A stretch of DNA of 64,000 bases, taken from the NCBI GenBank assembly GCA_028751875.1, contig CM054135.1:60656229-60720228 (forward strand), written 5' to 3'. The DNA comes from Rapana venosa (taxonomy: Eukaryota; Mollusca; Gastropoda; Neogastropoda; Muricidae). The position numbers were made by a program, and so were the translations under genes. This document shows positions 45,249-57,955 of the stretch, piece after piece (the stretch's first letter is position 1; every line of letters begins with the position of its first letter). Below the pieces are notes generated by a model that worked only from the letters and a program-made list of their open reading frames with translations, did no database searches and was not told the origin of the DNA.

Positions 45249-47671
45249 CAAAAGTCCTCACTTGCATAGTTGTTCACATATACACAAGTTAATACACTTA
45301 TTTTGTGGTTGGTGCACATGAGCACACATACACATGCACTTAATTCAGTGTTTGACTTGACCTTCTTATCCTTGTTCATGTGTTCAAGATTATTGTAGCA
45401 TGTTTGCAATCCTGTTCTAGGTTAGATGGGAATGTTTGGGAATCTGTGCATGTACCTATGTATACATACTTCCTTGTAGGTTCATCTGTACGTGTATTGA
45501 TTAGTATGAATATGCAGAGATTCAGTGTACGTGTGTACATGCATGCGTGTGTGTGCGCGCGCAAGCATCCAGTTTGCACATATCCTTGTTTAGTTTTGGT
45601 TTTCAGGTTTTAAAAAAAAATTTGTGTTTAAGAAGAATCGGGAATGGTGTAGGTAACCCAGAGAATGTGTCTGGCTCTCTTTTCCTTTCTCACATAATTT
45701 CTCTGAATCTTCATCAGTTCTTCAGTGGTTGCATCATTACGAAATAGTGTGACAAAACTCAGAAATCTACGAGCGTCAGATGAGTAATTGTTTGCTCACT
45801 TGGTCAGTTTCCTCTCTCCATCACTCCCCCCCTCCCCCCGAACTACACTTTTATGTTGCTATTTTGATGTTGTACGGGGTTGTTGTTTTTTTAAAGGTCA
45901 TATCACTTTGTGGTGTCTTCTCTTCATCCTCTCCCTTCCTCCCTCCTTTTCACAAATTTTTGTCTTCTGTTTATTCCTTTAAAAAAAGAAAGTATATGTG
46001 GTTTGGTTTTTATATATGTATTTTTTTAGGTTTTCAGGGGTCTTTAATCTTTTGTGTTGTTTATATGATGGGCCGGGTTGTGTAGAGAAAACTGTAACTA
46101 CTGTATTCAGTGCTGCAAAGTTCTGTGGAGGCAAATGTGTGGTAGTAAGGAACGGAGGTACTATACTTACCAGGTTCCTCACAACATTAGTACAGGGGCA
46201 GATAAAATGAGGAGCACAATCACATCAACGTCAAACAGTATTATCTGCATTCAGATTCGTCTCCTCAGTTGTGTCAATTCAGGGACAGAGTATAGAAGGC
46301 AATTTTCTTTTTTTTTTTATGCAGTAAAGATAGTTGAGATATAAGCCATATTTAACATTATTTGATCATTTAATGAGCTTATTGTTTTGAAGGTGGAATA
46401 TATACTGTGTGCGATTTGTTTGAGGAGCAATCTTTTTTTTCTTTAATTTTTTTTTTGGTACTGTTGAATTTAAATTGAGAAACAGTCTTGTCATTATCTA
46501 TGCATTACATATCAGTAGCATGAAATCTAGGCTTGTTCAAAGGGCTTGTTGTTATGGCTTCCTATGAATTTTTTTTTTAATCAAGTGTGTTGGTATATTG
46601 TACTGATGATATCATCCATACTTTAGAATTTATTAGTGGAACAGCCACTGAATCATTTCAGATATTTGGAAAAGACTGCATCAGGGTTGTTGTACTTGTG
46701 TAGGATTGCCAGAAATGTGGGGTGGGGAAGGGTCAGGTGAGGTAGGGTGGGGTGGAAGTTTTGTTTACTTGTATTGTTGGTTATAGATTTACCAATATGA
46801 TCAAAATGTGTTCAGGTCATTGGTATTGTATGTGGTTACAATATTGATTGTGTAAACAAATCACCTCCCCCATCTTCCTGTCTCCCTTTTCCCCATACAT
46901 CAACGTTGGACCAATGATGGATTAAGTGGAAAGCAAGTGGTGTGTGTGGTGTGTGTGTGTGTGTGTGTGTGTGTGTGGAGAGAGACAAATGTAGAATTGC
47001 ACAATTAACAAAGAAGAAGAATATGTATGATAAATTTAACCCGTGGTAACTATAGTGAATTTTTTCCCTTACTTCACAGTTTTCATGTTTCAGGACAGGA
47101 TTGCGTTCGTTTAGCTAACTTTTGTTGTATGGTGCTGTTTGGTAGATAAGAAATAATTCCATGTCCCCCTTTGAAAATGCTTTCAGTGGTAAAGCCAAGG
47201 TATCTTTGGGATAGGATTTATTTGAAAAGTAAATGACTGAATCATTAAAAGGAAGAAACAATGATGACTGCCATTACACCATGAAAATAAGACTAAAGCT
47301 CAATTTTTATTTGACATTTGGGGTGTGGATTTTAACATTGAAAAAATCTATATGCTGTCATGTTAAATCATTTCTTTTATTATTATTATTATTATTTTCT
47401 TTAACCATAACAGCTCAAACTGCTATTTCCCCCCCCCTAAAATATGCAAAACCGTTTTCACTTAGGAAAATTAGAAACAGTGCTCATATCCCTTTTTCAG
47501 TGACATGACACAAATACAATGTGTTGTAATTTTTCTACATACTTGCTGGTGGACTTTATTGGCATCGTGCTCATTATGGTACAAAGATATTTTGATAGAA
47601 TATTTTTTAGTGTGTATGAATAAGAATAGTCATGTTTGAAATGAAAATGACAAAACTGTTACTCATCTTGT

Positions 47672-47677
47672 AATAAA
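47672..47677 (+). terminator. Candidate distal poly(A) signal of neurabin
   Basis: AATAAA in TTGTAATAAAGTAT, followed about 25-35 nt later by the GU-rich TGGTGTGGCAT. It sits just before dispersed repeats resume at about 47905, which makes it the best candidate for the 3' end of a long UTR. Confidence 0.35.
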
Positions 47678-47904
47678 GTATAAACGTACATGTTCAATAC
47701 TGGTGTGGCATATGTAATCTGAATGGAAGAGAGAGTGAAGTGAAAGAAAGGATGGTAAGTGTCATGATTGAAGAAAAGTGCATGTTTAACAATTCACAAT
47801 ACTTGTCTTAACTTGACTTGAACACAATCATGTGTTGAGCAAATTCTGCAGAAAAAGCCATTTATGTAGGTAATTCAAATAAACATGTATTATTTTCTCT
47901 CCAT

Positions 47905-48005
47905 TCCTTTGCTAGAGCTCCAAGGTTCACCAGTGGTGAGATTTTGTGTATGCAACCATTTTTTCCTCCGCCATTTAGGTAACTGCATTCTGACTTTGGG
48001 GATAA
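47905..48005 (-). repeat. D-family repeat
   Basis: GCTAGAGCTCCAAGGTTCAC, CAGTGGTGAGATTTTGTGTA and CTGCATTCTGACTTTGGGGA. A well-preserved copy; it marks the end of the repeat-poor stretch after neurabin. Confidence 0.72.
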
Positions 48006-48679
48006 ACATACAAAAACTCAACAGCAACAACAAACATTTGGCATATGTAACATGCTCTTCCTGAAAAGAGATTCCAAAGACAGTATCATATCATTGGAGT
48101 GTTATGAAGACCACCAAATAAAGAGGACTATGCATGCATTTCTGTAATCATACCGTTTAAGGATTCTGACATCAACCATTTTAAACAGCTGAGCATGAGA
48201 AACTGACAGCTCATGAAAAGGCTCTTGTAGGCAATATCATTTCAAAATTTAATTGAAGTAGTGCTGTTAGCAGTTTGATCAAAGGACAATGCACTAATGT
48301 ATCAACTAAATACAGGCAGGTCGGAATAGTTTGTAGGAATCATCAAACAGGTATGAGTGATTTTCAGCAAACCATAAGTTGGCTTACTGGTCAGACTATC
48401 TGCTGAGATTTACTCTTTCACATTGACATCACACATGGCAGTATGTGCTCATGGCAGTGCATGGGCACTAACTTCCATAACACTATCATCATCACCTGAA
48501 ACATGCGCATGTGTGCACACATGCATGTATACACAAACACACACACTCTCTCTCTGTCTCTGTTTCTATCTCTGTCTGTCTCTGTCTCTATCTGTCTCTC
48601 TCTCTTTCTTCCAGGTCCAATCTGATTAATTTTGTGGTGGAGGTTCACATAATATATGCTGGTGAATATAGCAATGTGC

Positions 48680-48905
48680 TCACAATCTGATGACCAGGGG
48701 TCAAGCCCAGGTTCCAGCCACCACCAAGATATTCATTCAAGGGTTTGGTTTTTTCCCCCCTGGAGAATCAGTGCCAGCTCCCTTGCCCTGCCCTGAAAGT
48801 CCTTCTGATGAGGCTATAAACAGAGGCCCTGTGTGTGAATGCAGAGCTTCTTGCGCACACATTAAAGCCTTTAAATTAAATAAAAGAATACATACAGAAA
48901 AAATG
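48680..48905 (+). mobile_element. A-family SINE, degenerate
   Basis: GTCAAGCCCAGGTTCCAG is B-box-like. It is followed by CCCCTGGAGAATCAGTGCCA, AAGTCCTTCTGATGAGGCTA and CTTCTTGCGCACACATTAAA, the SINE body in order but strongly diverged, then an A-rich end. Confidence 0.65.
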
Positions 48906-49032
48906 AATAAATAAAGATAAAATCCTAAGTAAATTTTTTTCTGTCTTTTTTTTCCTCTTTAGGATTAAATTTTTATTTATTTATTTATTTTATTTTATTT
49001 TTTTGGGGGGGGGTGTTCGTTTTGTTGTTCAC

Positions 49033-50640
49033 TCACTGTTCACTGGTCCCGTAACCGCCAGGGTTGTGGGGGCGCTGCATGGTGGACGAACGGTGGACCA
49101 GCTGGCTCCACTTAGCGCGGTCGTGGGCAAGTGCCTGGGTGACACTGAAGTCCTCCCCTGTCCAATCACGGATGTCGTCGGCCCACTTTCTCCTCTGTCT
49201 GCCCCGTCTTCTCTTCCCCTGGACTGTTCCTTGCAGGATGGTCTTTGCAAGTCCTTCTGAGCGTGTTACGTGCCCATACCATCTGAGTTTCCTCTTTTTC
49301 GCCGTGGTCAGTAGGTCTTCATAACCCCGCACCTGTTGAGTGATCATTCTGCGGACTTCATTGTTGGTGACATGGTCCTTGTATGAGATGCCAAGGAGCC
49401 TTCTGAGGCATCTCATTTCTACTGCTTGGATCCTCCATTGTAGATCTGCGTTTAGTGTCCATGCCTCACATGCGTAAAGCATGATTGAGGTGACTAGCGC
49501 GTTTAGTAACTTTACCTTGGTTCCGAGAGGGATGTTTCTGTCTCTCCATATGGTCTTCAGTCTTGCCATTGCTGCTGCTGTTTGTGCCGCTCTTGCTAGG
49601 ATTTCGGTCTTCGATCCCTCCTCACTTATGATGGCTCCAAGGTACTTGAAATGGTCAACTGTCTCCAGTTCTTTTCCGCTGAGAGTGATCTTGGTGGTGA
49701 TTGGCTGGGCACTGTTTGTCATGAGCTTGGTTTTCTCGGCACTGATTTCCATGCCGTATCGTGAGGATATTTCGTCCAGTTTCTTCACTAGGTTGGCCAG
49801 TTCCTCTTCATTTCCTGCCAGACCGTCAATGTCATCGGCAAACCTGAGGTTGGTGATTGTTCGCCCTCCAATGCTGACTGTGCCTGTGTGGTCTTCCAAG
49901 GCGTCAGTCATGATGCGTTCGAGGAAAATGTTAAATAGTGTAAGCGACAGCAGACATCCCTGTCGGACCCCAACTGAGGTACGGAACCATTCCCCTACCG
50001 TGCCCTGTACTAGTACTGCACTGGTGGCCTTTGAGTAGAGTTCCTTGATGGTGTGGATCAGCTTCTGGCCCATGTTGAATTTGTTCATGGTGGCCCACAG
50101 AGCGTCATGCCATACTCTATCGAAGGCCTTCTTAAAATCAATGAAGACGTGGAAGATGTCTTGTTGATGCTGGCTGTATTTCTCACACAGAACCCTCAGG
50201 TTGAATATCTGTTCTGTGGTGCTTCTATTTGGGCGGAAACCGGCCTGCTCTTCGGTGATGATCTCTTCTGCCTGTGGTTTCAGCCTGTTCAGGATCACTT
50301 TCAGCATGACTTTACTGGCATGACTTATGAGGCTGATTGTCCTGTAGTTTTGGCACTGCTGGAGATTTCCTTTCTTGGGGAGAGTTATGATGAGTGATTG
50401 GGTCCATGGTGTAGGCCACTCTCCCGTCTGCCAGATCTTGTTGCAGATACTTGTAAGGATGTCTGTCACTGCTTCTCCCCCGTGTTGGATCAGCTCTGCT
50501 GGGATGTTGTCGATTCCTGCTGATTTTCCTTTCTTCAGCGATCTAATTGCTACTTCTACTTCCTCCCGTAGAATTGGGAAGTTGTCTTTATTCGATGAGG
50601 CTTGGCTTGCAAGAACGCTGGGGTCGCCTAGCGTCTGATG
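49033..50640 (-). mobile_element. 5'-truncated non-LTR retrotransposon (LINE) with open RT frame
   Basis: One open frame (methionine at 50469, but in-frame codons continue to about 50640) encodes a LINE reverse transcriptase. Visible blocks: SAGIDNIPAELIQ, FRPNRSTTEQIF, VFIDFKKAFDRVWH (catalytic Asp), VRQGCLLSLTLFNIFLERI, LRFADDIDGL (FADD box) and FKYLG, then the C-terminal RKLRWYGHVTR and GKRRRGRQRRKW region. It stops at TGA 49033-49035 and is followed by an A/T-rich (AAATA)n-like tail to about 48968. No endonuclease domain: the element is 5' truncated just upstream of the RT. The CLLSLTLF box has Leu where related elements have Pro. The clade (RTE/CR1-like) is not settled. Confidence 0.92.
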
Positions 50641-50814
50641 ATTGTAGATTAAATAGAATAAAAAAGTATTTTCTTTGTCTTGAAAATGATTAGTTTTTTG
50701 TTTGGTTTTTAAAAAAATATTATTTGTGTTCTACAAAAACACAAATACATAAAACACAAAAGTATTTTTCTTAGGTTTTGAATACGAGAGTATAAAAACA
50801 GCAAAAAAAACTTG

Positions 50815-50885
50815 TGCATCGACCGGGAATCGAACCCGGGTCACCCGCGTGGCAGGCGAGTATTCTACCACTAGACCACCGATGC
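50815..50885 (-). tRNA. tRNA-Gly (GCC)
   Basis: Reads on the minus strand from GCATCGGTGG to GGTCGATGC plus discriminator A. The 7-bp acceptor stem pairs (one G-T), the D-arm contains GGTCTAGTGGTAGAAT, the anticodon stem is CTCGC/GCGGG around loop CTGCCAC (anticodon GCC), and the T-arm is CCGGG-TTCGATT-CCCGG. It is nearly identical to the canonical animal tRNA-Gly. A run of eight T on the minus strand (50803-50810) is a Pol III terminator. There is no SINE body downstream, so this looks like a genuine gene. Confidence 0.95.
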
Positions 50886-51584
50886 TTCTGTCCGTTGCGT
50901 TAAACTTTATATTGATAACCATTACAAATGTACTTCGGCTTCACTTTCCATGTGGAGACTGCAACCTGGGAGTGATATGGGTGTCACCAAGTGTGATTCC
51001 CCCTGACACGGCATATACTGTCCCAATCAATTTCCGTGAAATTGGGGGGTGGGGGGCGGGTTGGGGTTTGTTAACTGATCACAAGATTGAATATAGTTTC
51101 AAAACGAGCCAAATACCCACCCCCAACCCCCAAAAGATGTTCCCCTGATGGAGAGCTATGATAAAGGAACCCCCTCCCCCTCCTTTACCCCTCCCCCTCC
51201 CTTTTGCTTTGTTTGTTTATGGCAGCACAATAGACCCTAAGTTGTGTCTGGTTTTGAAGAGGGTTGTATATCAGGCGTTCTGCTGCATTATTTCATGATT
51301 AATTGTACGCTAAAATTAATTTGGGGGGGGGGGGGGGGGGGGGGGATGATGATGGTGTGGAACAGTGTGATGGTGTTCGACAGTTGTTTTGGTATACATG
51401 TGTCTCTTTTTGTTGTTGTGCATGAGTGTTGTGTGATGGGGGTTGCATTGCAAGACAATGAATATGAAGGCAACTTTTAGAGGTGTAGTCATACCTGTGT
51501 TGCCCTTTTGAGAGTTTGTGATTTTAATGAAAGGCATAAAACAACACAAATGTTATTATCATTATTAATAACAACAACAGATTT

Positions 51585-51672
51585 GCAGGTACTTAAATGG
51601 TGTGTGAAAACAGTCCCATATGCAAAATCTCACCATTGGTAAACCACAGAGTTCCAGTCGAGGAATGAATGT
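51585..51672 (+). repeat. D-family repeat
   Basis: ATGCAAAATCTCACCATTGG and TAAACCACAGAGTTCCAGTC match; the 5' part is worn. Confidence 0.65.
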
Positions 51673-51829
51673 ATATATATCTTGATTTAGTATGTTGAAG
51701 TGGTAGAAAGACAACAGGTTGGACTGGTTGGGACCTGCCTAACATGAAGTATGGCCACCTGCAGCAGCCCTTCAGTAGTAATAAATTGAGTTGGGTTTTT
51801 TAGCATCATGATGATGATACAGTCTGGAT

Positions 51830-52170
51830 CTTTGAGATAGTGGGTTATTGGAGATGCAGTGAGTTGCTGGTTGTTAGAGTAAACCCAGATTTAAGAAAGA
51901 AGATAGTTGAACAGTTGAGACATTCACCTGCTTAACAAATAATTTGAAATAAACCATGAGGTTCTTGGTTCAATTCCCATCCTTGCTCTTTCTTCCCTAT
52001 TTGACGGAAAATCAAACTGAATGTCAAGTCTTTTGGAGGAGACCAGGTGTACCTTTGTGCTTACAGACATGTGCACATCAAATGAACCAGCAACAGCTGA
52101 AAATAAGAAAGAGCAGGGAGGTACTTCCTGACTGCCCTGGCAAAACTGTTAGGTTCAATTCCCATCTATA
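51830..52170 (+). mobile_element. Degenerate tRNA-derived repeat
   Basis: GGTTCTTGGTTCAATTCCCA holds a B-box-like sequence, and a second GGTTCAATTCCCA occurs at about 52152. The text between resembles decayed SINE body, and a D-family repeat follows directly. This suggests that D elements may be SINE 3' parts. Confidence 0.4.
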
Positions 52171-52450
52171 TCCCTGAAGTCAGACTGCAGCTGCCTTACT
52201 GGTGGGGGACAAAATAAGGTCACAATCACAGTGATCTCATCACTGGTGAACCTCACAGCTCTAGCCGAGGAATAACCCTCCCTACAAATAAAAAGAAAAC
52301 AAAAACAAAACAACCAAACCCAAACAACCAAAAAATGAAAAAAAAGTTTTTCCCTGAAGTCAGAATGCAGCTACCTTAATGGTGGGCAAAAACAATCGCA
52401 AATGCAAAATCTCACCATTGGTGAACCTCTGGAGCTCTAGCTCAAGAATA
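52170..52450 (+). repeat. Two D-family repeats in tandem
   Basis: Copies at 52170-52275 and 52352-52450, both with CCTGAAGTCAGA[AC]TGCAGC and CTCTAGC. They are separated by an A-rich spacer of about 75 nt. Confidence 0.7.
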
Positions 52451-52771
52451 GATCCCCCCTCCCCCCAACAAGGCTGTTGATCAGTGTGAAGTCCCATGCT
52501 GATAAATCATTTACAGGCAGAAATGTTCAGTCTTTCTTAAACTATTCAAGAACTGAACACCTGTCTACAGACACAGAAATGTGTCTCTACAGGTCCTTCA
52601 AATACAGGTATGCCGTGATTAGAGCGCACATGTGGCAGCATGGTAGCTGTGGTGTGAAATGCAGACAACTCACACTCTTCCTGTCATCCTCCTTTCTGTA
52701 ATTTGTAGGCCAACATGCAGCAGATAGTTCTTGTATGGCACAAATGGTATACAACTGAACTGTTTCCTTCG

Positions 52772-52872
52772 TTCCTCAGCTAGAGCTCTGAGGTGTACAA
52801 TGGTGAGATTTTGTGCATGTGAAGTGTTCTTGCCCACTATGAAGGCAGCTGCATTCCGACTTTGGGGATTAA
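52772..52872 (-). repeat. D-family repeat
   Basis: GTTCCTCAGCTAGAGCTCTG, AGGCAGCTGCATTCCGACTT and TGGGGATTAAA. Opposite orientation to the pair 300 nt to the left. Confidence 0.7.
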
Positions 52873-54345
52873 AACTGTATGAAGTAAGTAACAGACACAG
52901 AAAACCTCCGCTGCACACGTTGATGAGATGTGTGGAGAGTTCTCACAACAAGTTGTCACCCCTTGCTGCATCCCTAACATTTTCTGGCTAATCACAAGTT
53001 GTTTCTCAAGCGCTGTGGTTGAAGCGATTTTGTCTAGTGACTTTAACAGCTTGAGTACTTGACCCCACAATAATCTGGTAGATAGTTCTGAAGTTATCTC
53101 TTGTTATCTCTCCTCAGGGATACACTTCCTTTTATGATTTCTAAAACCTCTCTTATCTATCTTTTCTGGTGGGTCACAGTATTTTTGATTAAGTGAAGTA
53201 GTTGGGTGAGAGGATCTCTCGACTCTGTATCTGCATATCTAGGCTTTGTAAATTTCATGGGTAACAATGTGGTAGCACTTGCTAGGTTAACAGGACATTT
53301 TTCCCTATCATCTTTCTGATCATTTTATGTGTAGAGATGCTTCTGCACTGACTTATTTCATTAATTCATGCATAATGGCACGATTTTTAAAAGAAGGGAA
53401 TAAAAAAAATCATCATCCATGTTAGCGCTGTATACTTTGAGGAAACAATCTAATACCGATATCCTGAAAAGAGTATAAAAATGATTATGTATGCAGAAAA
53501 GAAAAAAAATTGCTTTAACATCTCAACATACATATCACTCAAAAGAGTTGTCATCATCATAATGTGAGTAGCAATAATAATCATTAAACAAAGCTTGGAA
53601 TCTTTGATGTATACATGTTTGTGGATGAATTATATATCTGAGAGTGAACAAAGATTGAATGTGTACACACGCACACACACACACAAACACACACGTATGC
53701 ACAAATAAACCAAATAATCAAACATGTGCATTTTCATATACATCTTTTAATACAGGCAACAAATCATAACAATGGAAACATCACAAAAACTATTGCACAA
53801 ACTTGAAATACACCAGGACAAAATGGCCACAGTTCCTTCAAATTTCTCACCTACCCATACCCTTCTTCCCCTCACAACCAGCCATCCCATTTGTGCTATA
53901 TTCCATGCCTTATCTCTCAGTATACCAAGCAGCAACATTTACTTCTCCATAGACATTGTTCGGATGAAATGAGTGTTGTTGATTTATGAACATATTCACT
54001 ATCCTCTTCTACACATGTACGCACAGTGGGACTTAACAGCTTGGAAGCCCTTTTGTCTTTGGCACAGATGCAATGTCAAAGGCTTCAAGGTTTTCCATAC
54101 TTCAAGGTTTTAAATAATCTCCTACGTTGGGCAAGGAAATTGTAACTTCTCTTTCATTCACACTGACCTCATTTGCGCAATTGTTCGCTAATTCATTCAC
54201 TTCTGCATCAGACAGCTAGAATACTGAGATTATGAAAAATGCTGATTCTGACAATGTGACGAACTGACCAAACTGCACAAGACTTTTTTTTCTGAGAGAA
54301 GAGCAGTTCTTCTGATTATTCTCTGTGTGTGAGTGAGTGAATGAA

Positions 54346-54420
<75 letters not shown>

Positions 54421-56177
54421 AGGGTGGGGGTGAGCTGGTGAAGCACAAATAGTTGAACACACAGTAAGACCTTGTAACTTCCAAATCCGTTTTTTCCCTA
54501 CATACCCTCTCTTCACAAACTTCATAGTCTCTCTCTCTCTATATATTTCTGAAGCTTCAATACAGCTACCATTTCTTCCTTTCAACTTACTATCATTTCA
54601 TCCTTATTCTTTCAATGCTTGTTTAACACACATTCACAGGTGGAACAACGGACAAATACCAATAAATAAAATTACATCATATATAAGAGGGGATGAATTC
54701 CTGGGTGTTGACATGTTTCACTAAGTGGCCATTGATATAAGAATGTTTCAGAAAGAAGACAAGCAAAGTTGCTGACTGAGATCTTAGATTACATAGTTGC
54801 ATAGTAGGACTCTTTGATACACGTCACATTTAAATGTATCAAAGGACTGGCTTTTTGTAATGATTTTCTTGTAGCACACTGCAAGATTTACCAGTGCAGC
54901 GTTCACAGGTGGTTGTGTGTACAGATATGGGGGTTTTCTCTTATTCGGCTTATTCTGGCAAATGTGCCCCCCCCCCCCAAATAAAAACCAAACCCTAAAA
55001 CAACAACCTCTAACACCCTCCCCCCCCCCTACCCAAACAAAACAAAGTGTATCAAAGCTCATTTAAAAAAAAAAAAGGATATAGAAATAGTCTGCAGAAT
55101 TTCAAATTACATTTGTCCACTGCCAAAATATTGTAACTGAATAGTTTATCAGTGAGAACAACCTTTCATTATGCGAGTGGCACAGGAAAACCTAGATATT
55201 TATAAGAAGTGTGTCTGAGAATGACCATTCCTCAAGCGAGTGACACAGGAAAATCTAAATATTGACAAAGCCACTACAATCGCTATCTCTTTTGCATCTT
55301 ATTCCTGTAACAGTTATGATATTTTGATCTCTGTGTTTTGTTTCTCAAGCGTCTGCAGCTGTCTCACAATATCCTCATATTGCCACGTGAGGTGAGGCAG
55401 GTGAGGTCATGGGCAGAATAAATTAATGATAAATTAGAAATAAAAGTGTTTTCTTCTTGTATTATCACATACTATTGAAACTAATCATTCTGATCAGGAA
55501 AAAAAAGAAGAGAAAATAAGCTTGCTCAAAAATCTTCAAATTGGAATAAGTACATGTTTATAACTGTAGTAGGAATTACAGAAAGAGACTATACAGATGG
55601 GTTCTTTTTCTCTGTGAAAAGGATCTGGTTGACTACTGACATTTCTTTACATAAAAGCCACCCATAAAAATGGTTTAAACATCTCAAGTAAAGCTTATCA
55701 TTTTGTTCCTACTTAAGTTTCCTCAGCTACTTTGCTCTTCAAGCCAAGAAACAGAAGGAAAAATGTAAAGAATGAAAACAAGGAACGCATCTAGAACTCA
55801 ATTTCTAAAACAGGAATTCAGCTAAGATATAGCAAAAATACAAACAAAATTAAAAAAGCAACAGCAAACCAAAAGAAAAGAAAAAACCCAACACAATGAA
55901 GCATCTTTAGCAAGTGGCATATTTTTCTTTGTGGTCCTTGATAAAGACTATACAGAAAACAGTTATCTTCATTGTTTCACAGACCTGAATACGGTGGGTG
56001 TTTTGGGGAAGTAGTGTAGCAGACTATATCAGTGTCAATTTTGTTTGTTTATATTTTACAATACTGTAAGTAGTATAGTGGTCACAAGTACATTCTGTTT
56101 CACAGTAATTGATTTAATTAATCATAGCCCAGCCAACCTCAGTGGCCTAACATCAAGGAAGATTCATTCCATTCCAC

Positions 56178-56412
56178 ACTGTTTATAGCCCTACTGACCA
56201 CAAAAGCCATATCAGGACGGTCACCTCAATCAGTTTCAGTCGCTCCAGCAACTTTCACTTCAAATTCAAAACCAACACCTCCCAAAACCTTCAAACATCT
56301 AAACTGTCCTTCTGAAAAAAACAACCAAAAACAACAACATGAAATGACACAATACCTAAATCATTTCATTCCTTAAGGCTGATAAACCAGGCTGTGCTGA
56401 GGACGCCAGGAA
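56178..56412 (+). repeat. E-family repeat (about 235 bp)
   Basis: TTATAGCCCTACTGACCACA, AAAGCCATATCAGGACGGTC and, at the other end, AAACCAGGCTGTGCTGAGGA. A second copy at 60306-60540 shares the same blocks in order, and 8543-8625 holds a worn third piece (CACTGACCACAGAGGGCATA). No coding capacity; origin unknown. Confidence 0.68.
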
Positions 56413-57949
56413 GATAAGAACCACCGTCAAACCTTGTCACAGTAACAATGTCAAATCAAATTAGAGCGAAGATCATATTTGAAAGAGGGAGGAAAATGAT
56501 TAAGAAAATAAAAATGTGCGCATCAACATGATAAGCACCATGGCACATAACTTACATCATTATATTTCTCACCAGAGGGCAGACCCTCCCTCCCCTGAAC
56601 AAAACATAAATACAATAAATTAATCAGCATTCCCCCCCCCCCCCCCCCCCAAAAAAAAAAGGAATGTCCAGAACAAATTTTAAAAAACTGCGTACAAGCA
56701 ATACTTGTATCTTAGAATGAACAAAAGTATCTACTTAAGTATTTCTGAGAATTTCTCAATCAACTACAGATAAACTACTGTCAGATACAGATTTTAAAAA
56801 AAATTCCATGCACAAAACCCTTGAGATCCTTCCCTTCTAAAAAACAACAACAAACACATTGCAAACACCCTGGCCATACATAAAACCCTAATAAAAAAAA
56901 AAGTCATCTTACACACTTATAAAAAGAATGAACAACTAATTCTAAAAAAAAAGAAAAGAAAAAAGGACAGAACAACTTTTAACAAAGATTTTCCAGTATC
57001 GGAGATGAAAATTTATTCTGAAAGAGCCTCTCCTCCCCCCCCCCCCCCCCTCCCCCCCTACCCGAGCATCCCAAAGCGTTTGTTCTGTAATTTTCTAAAC
57101 AGAATCTTGTACTTCAGACTCTTTGTTCTCTCTCAGAGCATCACTTAACTCAGAAAATAAGTCATAAGCTTGCAAAGTCAATGTACATGACTTCATTTAT
57201 AGCACTGATGTGACACACATGTGCATGCACACATACACACATGCACAACATACACAAACACACAAGTGCACGCACATTCATGTGCGTGCAACACTGATGC
57301 ATGCTCGCATGCACATACACACACACACATATATATATTTATATACTGAGAGAGGATGGCAAAGACAAAAGGAAGAAAAGGCTGGAATGAGGGAGGAGGA
57401 GGGAGGGAGAGAGAGAGAGAGAGGGGGGGAGGGCAGAGAATATATATATATAGGTGAACAAAATCTACCACTGTCTCTTCAAATGAAACATTCTATCATT
57501 ATTTTTTAGTTACCTCAAATTCGTAAAAAATGATTACTATAAAAAACAAAAACACCAACATTCTCAATTTCCAAAGTCTGATATTCTCAAACTTATAATT
57601 TTGAAAATCATAAACATGCTCATGTCATTAGAAATCTTAAAAAAAATGACCCTCTGTGTTATGTGTGTTGATAACTTGTAATGGAATTCTGTGTTTTTAA
57701 AGGATGGCGATAATGGCTACAAAACAGTGAGTGTTTATTGGTAGTGGTAAACAACATACTTCTTAGTACACTGTGCAATGCAGAATGCAGATAACTATGT
57801 TGGTAATGAACCAAGTCAGGAGCTGTTTTCATTTAGGATTTCATGTTGAAGATATTTGCTTGCAGTAAAGGAACTCTACAGAGAGCCACCAAGCAGTATA
57901 CATTGACTTTCAAAAACAAAACAAAAAAAAGACATCAGACGACTATTCT

Positions 57950-57955
57950 TTTATT
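57950..57955 (-). terminator. Candidate poly(A) signal of VPS8
   Basis: TTTATT on the plus strand (AATAAA on minus), about 400 nt after the VPS8 stop. Further copies at 57734 and 57012. Which is used cannot be told from sequence. Confidence 0.3.

Larger units (their letters stand above)
42381..47700 (+). other. Probable long neurabin 3' UTR and downstream flank
   Basis: No exon is recognised. The sequence is AT-rich, mostly unique, and nearly free of the SINE/LINE copies that crowd the DNA on both sides. It contains microsatellites at about 42735-42800, 44040-44150 ((CTGT)n then (TTTC)n), 45155-45245 ((GT)n then (GA)n) and 46938-46978 ((GT)n). Candidate AATAAA signals lie at 43577, 44634 and 47672. 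That it is UTR is an inference from position and repeat scarcity. Confidence 0.45.
47701..49030. other. Repeat-rich intergenic segment
   Basis: D repeat (47905-48005), TC/CTGT-rich DNA (48540-48610), degenerate SINE (48680-48905) and the A/T-rich tail of the LINE. No gene recognised. Confidence 0.6.
50886..53099. other. Repeat-rich intergenic segment
   Basis: G/C homopolymer-rich patches (51040, 51170, 51324-51345), a decayed tRNA-derived repeat and four D-family repeats. No gene recognised. Confidence 0.55.

Noticed and set aside
49481..50038. 185-codon plus-strand frame
   Set aside because: It is the antisense shadow of the LINE reverse transcriptase.
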